The translations under genes and the position numbers were made by a program. From the NCBI GenBank assembly GCA_031550205.1, contig JAVBOV010000087.1, positions 1 to 11,701 of the forward strand: DNA of 11,701 nucleotides, read 5' to 3'. The notes beneath the pieces are model-generated. The model was not told the DNA's origin, made no database searches, and was given only the letters and a program-made list of their open reading frames with translations. Shown in pieces: positions 6,283 to 11,701 of the stretch (positions are counted from its first letter, which is position 1; every line of letters starts with the position of its first letter). This DNA comes from JAVBOV01 sp031550205 (GTDB lineage: Bacteria; Pseudomonadota; Alphaproteobacteria; RF32; CAG-239).

Positions 6283-7033
6283 GTTTATATTGGCGGCATT
6301 GTTGACTTCGGTTGCGGCGCTGCCGGCAGCGGCAAGAGAGCTTAACACCAACATGGCTCTGATGCAGGCAATGGACAAGGTTACCGGCAAGGTAAGCGAG
6401 ATTAAGGTTCCGGTTAACGGCGAAGTTCAATTCGGCACTTTTTCAATTGTGGTGAGAGACTGTAAAACCAGATCGGCTGAAGAAACCCCCGAAAATTTTG
6501 CCTTTGTCGACGTGGCCGACAGCGATTTTGACAAGAACCAGGTCAACATTTTCAAGGGGTGGATGATATCTTCATCTCCTGCTCTTAATGCAGTTGAGCA
6601 CCCGATTTATGACGTGTGGCTTTTGAAGTGCGTTAATGAAGATGTTTCTGCCAAAAAGCTTTTAGGCGCCGAAGAGTTGGCCCTAAGAGACAGCATGCCA
6701 AAACGTTCGGAGCTGAAACCAGATGAAAAGATTAAGGCCAAGTTTGTGCCGGCTGCAGAACCTGCGGTTAAGGCTATGGCCGAGCCGGTGGAGATGAAGG
6801 CTGACGCGGTGCCGGAGGTTAGCGAAGAAGTGATTGAGATTAAGGAGGATATGAGGTTTTCTCCAAACTCCGGAGAAGAAGGTGCTCCGCAGGCTTTGTT
6901 TAATTTTGAAGAACCGACGGTTAATATGGAGGAAGTGGCTGATGAAAACGGTGCCACGGAAGAAGAAACCCACGAGCAGTTGATTGATTTTAGTTCGCAA
7001 ATGCCGGAAATTGAAGCCGAATCGCTTCGATGA
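6263..7033 (+). CDS. exported DUF2155 protein with long acidic C-terminal tail
   Basis: 256 residues from ATG 6263. In-frame ATGs at 6254 and 6257 are alternatives; a weak GGA at 6252-6254 with 8-base spacing favours 6263. A signal peptide is clear (K5 and K7, hydrophobic 8-22, likely cleavage after PAAA). The core, about 36-123, matches DUF2155 well: MDKVTGKVSEIKVPV, FGTFSIVVRDCKTR, ENFAFVDV, FKGWMISSSPALNAVEHPIYDVWLLKC; the two cysteines at the ends of this core are kept. DUF2155 proteins are alphaproteobacterial, periplasmic and of unknown function, and often lie near mlaD-type or NDUFA12-like genes, which fits this operon. After residue about 124 comes an unusual tail of about 130 residues rich in Glu, Ala, Val and Pro with no recognisable fold, probably disordered; most family members end soon after the core. 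Transcription ends at the hairpin right after the stop. Confidence 0.85.
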   Translation: METVKNKFILAALLTSVAALPAAARELNTNMALMQAMDKVTGKVSEIKVPVNGEVQFGTFSIVVRDCKTRSAEETPENFAFVDVADSDFDKNQVNIFKGWMISSSPALNAVEHPIYDVWLLKCVNEDVSAKKLLGAEELALRDSMPKRSELKPDEKIKAKFVPAAEPAVKAMAEPVEMKADAVPEVSEEVIEIKEDMRFSPNSGEEGAPQALFNFEEPTVNMEEVADENGATEEETHEQLIDFSSQMPEIEAESLR

Positions 7034-7034
7034 G

Positions 7035-7064
7035 AAAAAAGCCCTTGGAAACAAGGGCTTTTTT
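7035..7064. terminator. bidirectional intrinsic terminator between the DUF2155 gene and the permease gene
   Basis: Stem GCCCTTG (7041-7047) / CAAGGGC (7052-7058) with a GAAA tetraloop, flanked by six A (7035-7040) and six T (7059-7064), which extend the stem and give a U-run in both directions. It lies 1 base after the DUF2155 stop and 7 bases beyond the permease stop, so it serves both convergent genes. Confidence 0.92.
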
Positions 7065-7071
7065 AGTGAAA

Positions 7072-7992
7072 CTAGATATAATTTAAAAGATATCCGACAA
7101 TAATCAAAGACAGCACCAAAAAGCCGATGAACAGGCTTAGCAGTTTGGTGTTTAGGGCGTTTTTGAGCATGATGATTTCAGGCAGAGAAATGGTGTTGAT
7201 GCTAACCAGCATGACCAGAGCGGTGCCGAGCGGCACGTTTTTTTCCAAGAGAGCCATGAAGATTGGGATGCTGGCACCGTGCGGGGCATATAGACCAACC
7301 CCGATTAAAACCGCTAAAGGAATCGCAAAAACATTATCTCTGCCGGCATATTTTATAATCATTTCTTCAGAGATATATCCCTGCATAAGCGAGCCGATGA
7401 TTAAGCCGATTAAGATATAAGCCCAGGTATGTTTGATGATGTTTGCGGCAAAGATATGAGCCGATTTGCAGCAGCCGCAGGAACAGGAGTGGTTATAGAA
7501 TTTAAGCTCTTGGAGGCTGAGAAGTTTTTGCAGATTGAACTTTTGGCACAGCCAGCCGCCCAAAATCGATATTATGCCGCCGCTTAAGACATATAAGGAG
7601 GCGGTGCCCAATCCGTTAAAGCTCAACAGCAGACCGATAATAATCGGGCTTAAGGTGGAAGAAGCCAGCAAAAACACAGTGATTAAGTGCAGCGGAATGC
7701 CGGCATATACAAAGCCGATTAAGAGCGGAATTGAAGAACATGAGCAAAACGGGGTGATTGAGCCCAGAGCTAAGGCAGAAGCATATGCTAAAGCGGGATT
7801 GGAGGAAGAAAGATATTCCTTGATTTTGCTTGAAGACAGGCGGTCTTTGAAAAAAGACATGGTAAAGACCACAAAATATAAAAGCCCGAAGATGACAATG
7901 CCCTCTTCAATAAAAAAGTGCAGGCCGTTTTTTAAGCCAATATCGGCAACCGGCAGTTTAGAGACGATAAAACTTGCGAATTCTTCTAACAT
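7072..7992 (-). CDS. ArsP/DUF318-family permease (PF03773)
   Basis: 306 residues, strongly hydrophobic with about eight membrane spans. The family signature is clear: GSITPFCSCSSIPLLIGFVYAG with the C83-x-C85 pair, then FLLASSTLSPII, and a second half repeating the pattern (GVGLYAPHGASIPIF, H238; SINTISLPEI). Between the halves a loop carries a cysteine cluster, SCSCGCC (C170, C172, C174, C175), a likely soft-metal site. Characterised members export trivalent organoarsenicals (ArsP) or have been linked to copper and zinc efflux (SO_0444 type); many have no known substrate. No ArsR-type repressor, thioredoxin-like protein or other resistance gene is beside it, so the substrate stays open. The start has AAGAG (7998-8002) 5 bases upstream. 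It is a single-gene unit, divergent from the GT2 gene with a 62-bp gap. Confidence 0.82.
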   Translation of the reverse strand: MLEEFASFIVSKLPVADIGLKNGLHFFIEEGIVIFGLLYFVVFTMSFFKDRLSSSKIKEYLSSSNPALAYASALALGSITPFCSCSSIPLLIGFVYAGIPLHLITVFLLASSTLSPIIIGLLLSFNGLGTASLYVLSGGIISILGGWLCQKFNLQKLLSLQELKFYNHSCSCGCCKSAHIFAANIIKHTWAYILIGLIIGSLMQGYISEEMIIKYAGRDNVFAIPLAVLIGVGLYAPHGASIPIFMALLEKNVPLGTALVMLVSINTISLPEIIMLKNALNTKLLSLFIGFLVLSLIIVGYLLNYI

Positions 7993-8019
7993 TTTAACTC
8001 TTTTTCAATGAAAACTATT

Positions 8020-8025
8020 TATAAT
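8020..8025 (+). promoter_or_regulatory. candidate -10 box for the GT2 gene
   Basis: A perfect TATAAT lies 29 bases before the ATG at 8055. No convincing -35 is seen at 16-18 bp spacing, so only the -10 is supported. The same bases read in reverse give TATTAT/TATAAA, which could serve the divergent permease gene. Confidence 0.35.
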
Positions 8026-8054
8026 AAGGCATTATTTTAGAAGGACGTGATGAA

Positions 8055-8978
8055 ATGTCAAATGATATTGATATCAGTTTTGTGGTTACGGTTTATAATA
8101 AGGAATATTATCTGCCGGCAGTGCTCAAAGCCCTGCTTAACCAAACCGGTTTGAGCAATCCGGAATATATATTCGTGGATGACGGCTCCAAAGATAAGTC
8201 GGTTGAGATAATTAAAAAGACCATGAAAAATGTGCTGAATGTGACGATTATTGTTAATGAAAAAAACCTGGGCATCAGCAAAAATACCAATAAAGCTTTG
8301 GCTTTGGCCAAGGGCGAATATGTGCGCATTATAGATTCTGATGATATTTTGCCGCTTGATTCCACCGAAAAGATGATGACCTTGGCTCAATTGCACGAGG
8401 CTGATATGGTTTACGGCAGATGCATTAAAACCGGAGTTGAACCGGATAAGCTGTGCAACGAGACCTTGGAGAGTTTTAATTACGTATATTGTCCGAATGC
8501 GCTTAATACCGTGCTTACAAAACGCTTTGTGAGAATGGGGCAATTGATTAAGACCGCAGTGCTTAAGAAAGCCGGCGGCGCGGACGAGCGCGTGTTTGTT
8601 CAAGATGAGACGTTGAGAATCCGCGCGGCGATTTATGCCAGAGGAATTATAAGAATGAAAGCCAATGTGGTGCTGATTCCCAGAGAGACGGACAATTTCT
8701 CGGGCAATAAGACTCAATTGAACCACGACCGTTTTCTGGCATATTTTTATGCGATTGCCGACAATCCTTATCTGGACAGCAAGTATCGCAAAAAAATGTA
8801 TATGCGGGCGGTTTCGGCATATTGGAAATATGTTAAAGAGTGCAAGTTTATGCCTTATTTGCGCAAGATTTTCTTTGTTTATATGGGCAACAAAATTTGG
8901 ACCAGCAAACCCAAGATGAGATATTTGGAAAAGCTTAAAAAAGAATTTTTGAGCTTGGATAAAGTTAGAAGATATTAA
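8055..8978 (+). CDS. family 2 (GT-A) glycosyltransferase
   Basis: 307 residues. The N-terminal GT2 domain is textbook: ISFVVTVYNKEYYLPAVLKALLNQ (7-30), the nucleotide-binding VDDGS (41-45), NLGISKNTNKALALAKGEYV (71-90), and the metal-binding DSDD (94-97). QDETLRIRAA (183-192) is at the place of the catalytic (E/Q)D motif. The last 80 residues are basic and aromatic and probably contact the membrane or acceptor; no membrane span is seen, so the enzyme is probably cytosolic or peripheral. Such enzymes add a sugar to a lipid-linked or LPS/capsule acceptor; the sugar cannot be told. AAGGA (8041-8045) lies 9 bases before the ATG. It stands alone between convergent and divergent neighbours rather than in a glycan operon, and ends in a terminator. 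Confidence 0.9.
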   Translation: MSNDIDISFVVTVYNKEYYLPAVLKALLNQTGLSNPEYIFVDDGSKDKSVEIIKKTMKNVLNVTIIVNEKNLGISKNTNKALALAKGEYVRIIDSDDILPLDSTEKMMTLAQLHEADMVYGRCIKTGVEPDKLCNETLESFNYVYCPNALNTVLTKRFVRMGQLIKTAVLKKAGGADERVFVQDETLRIRAAIYARGIIRMKANVVLIPRETDNFSGNKTQLNHDRFLAYFYAIADNPYLDSKYRKKMYMRAVSAYWKYVKECKFMPYLRKIFFVYMGNKIWTSKPKMRYLEKLKKEFLSLDKVRRY

Positions 8979-9005
8979 ACAAAGCCCTCGCAAGAGGGCT
9001 TTGTT
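8978..9005. terminator. bidirectional hairpin terminator between the GT2 gene and hflX
   Basis: A perfect 12-bp stem, AACAAAGCCCTC (8978-8989) / GAGGGCTTTGTT (8994-9005), with a GCAA tetraloop. The left arm begins at the last base of the GT2 stop codon. The T-runs are interrupted on both sides (TTTGTT and, reversed, TTTGTTTAAT), so termination may be weaker than at 7035-7064. Confidence 0.8.
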
Positions 9006-9006
9006 A

Positions 9007-9027
9007 GTGAAGAGTGAAAGGTGAAAA
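9007..9027 (+). repeat. three 7-bp tandem units of GTGAAnn
   Basis: GTGAAGA, GTGAAAG and GTGAAAA follow each other exactly at 9007, 9014 and 9021, between the hairpin and the hflX stop codon. No function is evident. Confidence 0.5.
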
Positions 9028-9028
9028 G

Positions 9029-10273
9029 TTATGGATGCTTGAACTTATCAAAATTCTCTTTACTGATTCTTACTTTGAAGAACATGGTTTTGTTTTTTAG
9101 GCGTTTGCTCAAGACTTCGGCGTGTTTGTAGAGCCAGTCGATTTTTTTGCCGTCGGCCGCATCAATGTCAATCTCGGTTTCAATATGGTGTTTGCCAAGT
9201 ACGGCGGATATTTTCTTTAATAGTTTCTCCAAGCCTTCTTTGGTCACAGCCGAGGTGAAAAGTTTGGCCGATGACTTGGGCTTTTGTTCCAGCAAATCGG
9301 CCTTATTTAAGACTTCAATATAATGTTCCTTATGTTCAATTTCTTTTAAGCCCATTTGGTGCAAAACATCTAAAACATCTTTCTTTTGCCGGGCGGAATC
9401 AGGATTGGAAATGTCTCTGACGTGAACAATTACATCGGCAGACAAAACCTCTTCCAAAGTGGCGCGGAAAGACATTACCAGTTCATGCGGTAAATTGGAG
9501 ATGAAGCCGACCGTATCGGAGAGAATCACCTCTTGTCCGGAAGGAAGCCTTATCTTTCTTAAGGTGGTATCCAGTGTTGCAAACAAAAGGTCTTTGACAA
9601 AGACTTTTTCTCCGGACAAAGCGTTGAACAGGCTTGATTTTCCGGCGTTGGTGTAGCCGACAAGAGCTATAATCGGATATGGAACAGATTTTCTGGCCGA
9701 GCGCTGTAAAAGTCTTGTTTGCTTGACCTTTTCAAGCTCTTTTTTGAGTTTTACAATTTTGTCATCTATCAAACGGCGGTCAAGTTCTATTTGGGTTTCA
9801 CCGGGGCCGCCCAGAAAACCGGCTCCGCCGCGCTGGCGTTCCAAGTGAGTCCAGCTTCTTACCAAGCGGCTGCGCTGATAGGTTAAATGAGCCAGTTCCA
9901 CCTGCAAAGATCCTTCTTTGGTATTGGCGCGGCGGCCGAATATTTCAAGGATTAAGGCTGTGCGGTCAATTACTTTAATGCTTAATTCTTTTTCCAGATT
10001 TCTTTGCTGGATTGGGCTTAAGGCACAATCGGCAATCAGCAGCTCTATGCCCTTTTCTTCAATTATAGGTTTTAGAGAATCGGTTAAGCCTTTGGAAAAA
10101 TAGGTGCCGGACTTAATTTCGCGCATTTTAACAACGCGGTGATAAACCACGTCTAAGTCTATGGCTTTTGCCAAACCCAAAGCTTCTTCCAAATTAGGTA
10201 TAGACCCGGAAGTTGCATAAACATCTGGTACGATTATACAGGTCTTGGTAGGCTGAGATTGAAACGATTGCAA
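9029..10273 (-). CDS. hflX: ribosome-associated GTPase HflX
   Basis: 414 residues, the usual size. The N-terminal HflX domain (about 10-115) starts TCIIVPDVY and contains SGTYFSKG. The glycine-rich family motif RGGAGFLGGPGETQIELDRR spans 148-167. A coiled segment (170-195) leads to the G domain: G1 GYTNAGKSS (206-214), G2 region LLFATLDTT (229-237), G3 DTVGF (253-257), G4 NKAD (323-326) and G5 SAV (341-343). A C-terminal subdomain follows. In other bacteria HflX splits stalled ribosomes under stress. The start is a TTG: the frame has a stop 13-15 bases upstream, and the next in-frame Met (residue 50) would remove half the N-terminal domain. Only 4 bases separate it from the hfq stop and its own ribosome-binding site is weak, so translation is probably coupled to hfq. 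Gene order trkA-hfq-hflX is typical of Alphaproteobacteria. Confidence 0.96.
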   Translation of the reverse strand: MQSFQSQPTKTCIIVPDVYATSGSIPNLEEALGLAKAIDLDVVYHRVVKMREIKSGTYFSKGLTDSLKPIIEEKGIELLIADCALSPIQQRNLEKELSIKVIDRTALILEIFGRRANTKEGSLQVELAHLTYQRSRLVRSWTHLERQRGGAGFLGGPGETQIELDRRLIDDKIVKLKKELEKVKQTRLLQRSARKSVPYPIIALVGYTNAGKSSLFNALSGEKVFVKDLLFATLDTTLRKIRLPSGQEVILSDTVGFISNLPHELVMSFRATLEEVLSADVIVHVRDISNPDSARQKKDVLDVLHQMGLKEIEHKEHYIEVLNKADLLEQKPKSSAKLFTSAVTKEGLEKLLKKISAVLGKHHIETEIDIDAADGKKIDWLYKHAEVLSKRLKNKTMFFKVRISKENFDKFKHP

Positions 10274-10277
10274 GGTT

Positions 10278-10499
10278 TTATTCTTTTACATCAACATCTA
10301 TTGCGGCATTGGGCATGATGGTGGAGACGGCATGCTTATATATCAATTGAGTGTGTCCGTCTCTTTTCAAGAGTAAAGTATTGTCATCAAAAAAAGCTAT
10401 TATGCCTTGCAATTTTACGCCATTTATCAAAAAAACAGTTACAGCTTCTTTGTTTTTTTTGAGATCTTCCAAAAAATCTATTTTCACAGTTTTTGCCAT
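10278..10499 (-). CDS. hfq: RNA chaperone Hfq, with altered proximal-face residues
   Basis: 73 residues. The Sm1 core FLINGVKLQGIIAFFDDNTLLLK (23-45) and the Sm2 motif YKHAVSTIMP (54-63) identify Hfq, which pairs small RNAs with mRNAs as a hexameric ring. Distal-face residues (F23, G27, V28, K29, Q31) and the YKH of the inner rim are conserved. Aligned with E. coli Hfq, four proximal-site positions differ: Q8 is K6, D9 is I7, Q41 is D39, F42 is N40. The rim arginines 16/17 are two lysines (K14, K15). The C-terminal tail is very short (10 residues) and acidic. AAGGA (10508-10512) lies 8 bases before the ATG. It sits between trkA (97-bp gap) and hflX (4-bp gap); a TTTACA box on the minus strand at 10563 down to 10558 may belong to its own promoter, though no good -10 matches it. 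Confidence 0.96.
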   Translation of the reverse strand: MAKTVKIDFLEDLKKNKEAVTVFLINGVKLQGIIAFFDDNTLLLKRDGHTQLIYKHAVSTIMPNAAIDVDVKE

Positions 10500-10530
10500 G
10501 GCTTTAATCCTTTTCTTTTTTTACTTAGTT

Positions 10531-10545
10531 ATATTAATGTAATAT
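10531..10545. repeat. small inverted repeat upstream of hfq
   Basis: ATATTA (10531-10536) / TAATAT (10540-10545) around a 3-bp centre, 31 bases before the hfq start. It could be an operator or just a palindromic run of A/T. The 11-mer TATATTAATGT covering its left half also occurs at 5173-5183 upstream of the histidine kinase. Confidence 0.25.
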
Positions 10546-10596
10546 TTTTTTGGAGTTTGTAAACCCCTATTCTGATTTTGGGTTTTGGATTATGAA

Positions 10597-11701
10597 TTAG
10601 GAGAAAATTATTTCAAGCTTTTTGATGGCGGTGGAGCCGGCAAAGAGGATTATAATGTCGTCTTCCAAAATTCTTTCTCTGCTTTCAGGAAAAATAAGCT
10701 CACTCTGGCGATAGATGCCGCAAATTTTGCTGTTTTTGGGCAGTTTAAGCTCGCTGATTTTTTTGCCGATGTTTATGTTGCCTTTTTCCATTCTGAGCTC
10801 CCAAGCCTCACCAAAACCGCGCCCTAAGGAATAGGCGTTGGCAATTTTTGATTTTCTGAGCTCTTGTAAAATGCTGGAAATGGTCACGGTGGAGCGGTCT
10901 ACCAAAATGCTGTCGCCAACGTTGTCAACCAGGCGGTTGTACAATCTGGAGTTTACAAGCGAGATGGAAGAAGAAACACCTCTTTTCTGGCTTAAAAGAG
11001 AAATCAGAAGGTTGTCTTTGTCTTTTAAGCTGACGGCAATGGCGGTATCAGCCTTGTCGATTCCGGCCTCGGATAGGATGCTGTCGTTCATCATATCGCC
11101 GCGGATAATGATTGTTTCCTCCAAATCTTTGGCAAGCTGGCGGGTGTTTTGAAAATCGTCATCGATAATTTTGCAGCTTGAGAAATTGTCGTCTTTTTCA
11201 ATTTTTTGAGCCAGATATTTGGATATTTGGTTGCCGCCGAAAATAACCACCTTTTCATTGCCGGACGCAGATGCTTTTAAGTCCTGCAGAGCATCATCGG
11301 CATGAGCTGCATCCACAATGAAATATACGTCGTCTCCGACTTCTAAAAAATCTTCCGCTTTGGGGATGAAATATTCGGAATTTCTAACAACGCTGACAAT
11401 GGAAATTTTGGCATCAGGCAAAAGGCGCTCCAAATGCACAAGAGGAGTTTTTAAGAGCGGGCACCCTGCTCCGCATTTGAAAGACAGAATGTATATCTTC
11501 TTGTCTGCCAGCGGGAAAACCTCTCTGGCGCCGGGAACTTTTAGAACCAGATAAATAGCTTCAGCAATAGCGTTATCGGGAGAGATAACCTTATCAACGG
11601 GAATAATCTCATCGTCATAAAGATTTGCCCAGCGGCTTTGGGTAAAGTCTTCAGCGTCGATACGGGCAATTTTTTGAGGAATGTGAAAAACCGAATGGGC
11701 C
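10597..11701 (-). CDS. trkA: potassium uptake regulatory subunit TrkA (5' end outside window)
   Basis: 367 residues are visible; the frame stays open to the right edge, so about 90 N-terminal residues (most of the first nucleotide-binding domain) are missing compared with the usual length near 450. The visible part starts in the first RCK domain (FHIPQKIARID, DKVISPDNAIAEAI). It continues with the first TrkA_C domain (PLVHLERLLPDAKISIVSVVR ... FLEVGDDVYFIVD). The second Rossmann domain follows, with VVIFGGNQISKYLA and its acidic strand end IIDDD, then RGDMMNDSILSEAGI, and a second TrkA_C ending DDIIILFAG. Two RCK/TrkA_C modules in tandem define TrkA, the cytosolic NAD(H)/nucleotide-binding gate of the TrkH/TrkG potassium channel. 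No trkH is in the window. Several GTG/ATG codons inside are not the real start. hfq and hflX lie downstream on the same strand. Confidence 0.94.
   Translation of the reverse strand, partial: AHSVFHIPQKIARIDAEDFTQSRWANLYDDEIIPVDKVISPDNAIAEAIYLVLKVPGAREVFPLADKKIYILSFKCGAGCPLLKTPLVHLERLLPDAKISIVSVVRNSEYFIPKAEDFLEVGDDVYFIVDAAHADDALQDLKASASGNEKVVIFGGNQISKYLAQKIEKDDNFSSCKIIDDDFQNTRQLAKDLEETIIIRGDMMNDSILSEAGIDKADTAIAVSLKDKDNLLISLLSQKRGVSSSISLVNSRLYNRLVDNVGDSILVDRSTVTISSILQELRKSKIANAYSLGRGFGEAWELRMEKGNINIGKKISELKLPKNSKICGIYRQSELIFPESRERILEDDIIILFAGSTAIKKLEIIFS

Noticed and set aside
6067..7054. Several minus-strand frames opposite mlaD and the DUF2155 gene
   Set aside because: The plus-strand genes have full domain matches and signal peptides; the antisense frames are low-complexity shadows.
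7535..8011. A 158-codon plus-strand frame opposite the permease gene
   Set aside because: The minus frame encodes a clear multi-span permease; the plus frame has no recognisable domain.
8058..8993. A 311-codon open frame on the minus strand covering the whole GT2 gene
   Set aside because: The plus frame has complete GT2 motifs, a ribosome-binding site and a terminator; the antisense frame shows no family motif and is a shadow of codon bias.
10561..10585. AAACCC/GGGTTT inverted repeat after trkA as a terminator
   Set aside because: Only 6 bp with a 13-base loop and no T-run in the trkA direction; too weak to call.
10597..11439. A separate 280-residue TrkA-like gene starting at a GTG
   Set aside because: The frame stays open upstream to the window edge and the upstream translation continues TrkA domains, so this is an internal codon of a longer trkA.

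Overview
The window looks like a chromosomal stretch from an AT-rich alphaproteobacterium, perhaps a host- or gut-associated lineage. The main evidence is the block trkA-hfq-hflX on the minus strand at the right end, an order known from Alphaproteobacteria (usually downstream of ntrBC/ntrYX). A DUF2155 protein next to MlaD-type MCE proteins points the same way, since that grouping is also largely alphaproteobacterial. No rRNA, tRNA, insertion sequence, CRISPR array or phage gene is visible. Coding density is very high and no gene-free stretch exceeds about 125 bases.

Layout, left to right. (1) 1-3498, minus strand: a surface-glycan pair made of a probable GT-B glycosyltransferase and, overlapping it by 8 bp, a very large ORF that runs off the left edge. 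That ORF encodes an N-terminal two-[4Fe-4S] FrhB/FdhB-like (F420 hydrogenase/dehydrogenase beta) protein fused in frame to a polysaccharide pyruvyl transferase. (2) 3623-4048, plus: a small exported four-cysteine protein of the LprI/DUF1311 type. (3) 4052-5158, minus: a soluble PAS-HisKA-HATPase histidine kinase with no partner regulator in view. (4) 5278-7033, plus: an operon of two tandem MlaD/MCE lipid-transport proteins followed by an exported DUF2155 protein with a long acidic tail. (5) 7072-7992, minus: an ArsP/DUF318-type permease with cysteine motifs. (6) 8055-8978, plus: a GT2 glycosyltransferase. (7) 9029-11701, minus: hflX, hfq and trkA (5' end cut by the window).

The plus and minus genes meet at three convergent junctions. 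Each has a strong hairpin: one inside the 3' end of the histidine kinase gene, and two bidirectional GNRA-loop hairpins at 7035-7064 and 8978-9005. The divergent junction at 3499-3622 carries back-to-back -35-like boxes inside a perfect palindrome.

Taken together the window is mostly cell-envelope biology (glycan assembly, outer-membrane lipid asymmetry, exported proteins) plus housekeeping regulation (RNA chaperone, ribosome-associated GTPase, potassium uptake). The least ordinary item is the FrhB-pyruvyl transferase fusion. Second is an Hfq whose proximal RNA-binding residues are largely replaced while the distal-face and YKH motifs are kept. All family assignments were made by reading motifs by eye; no database search was run.
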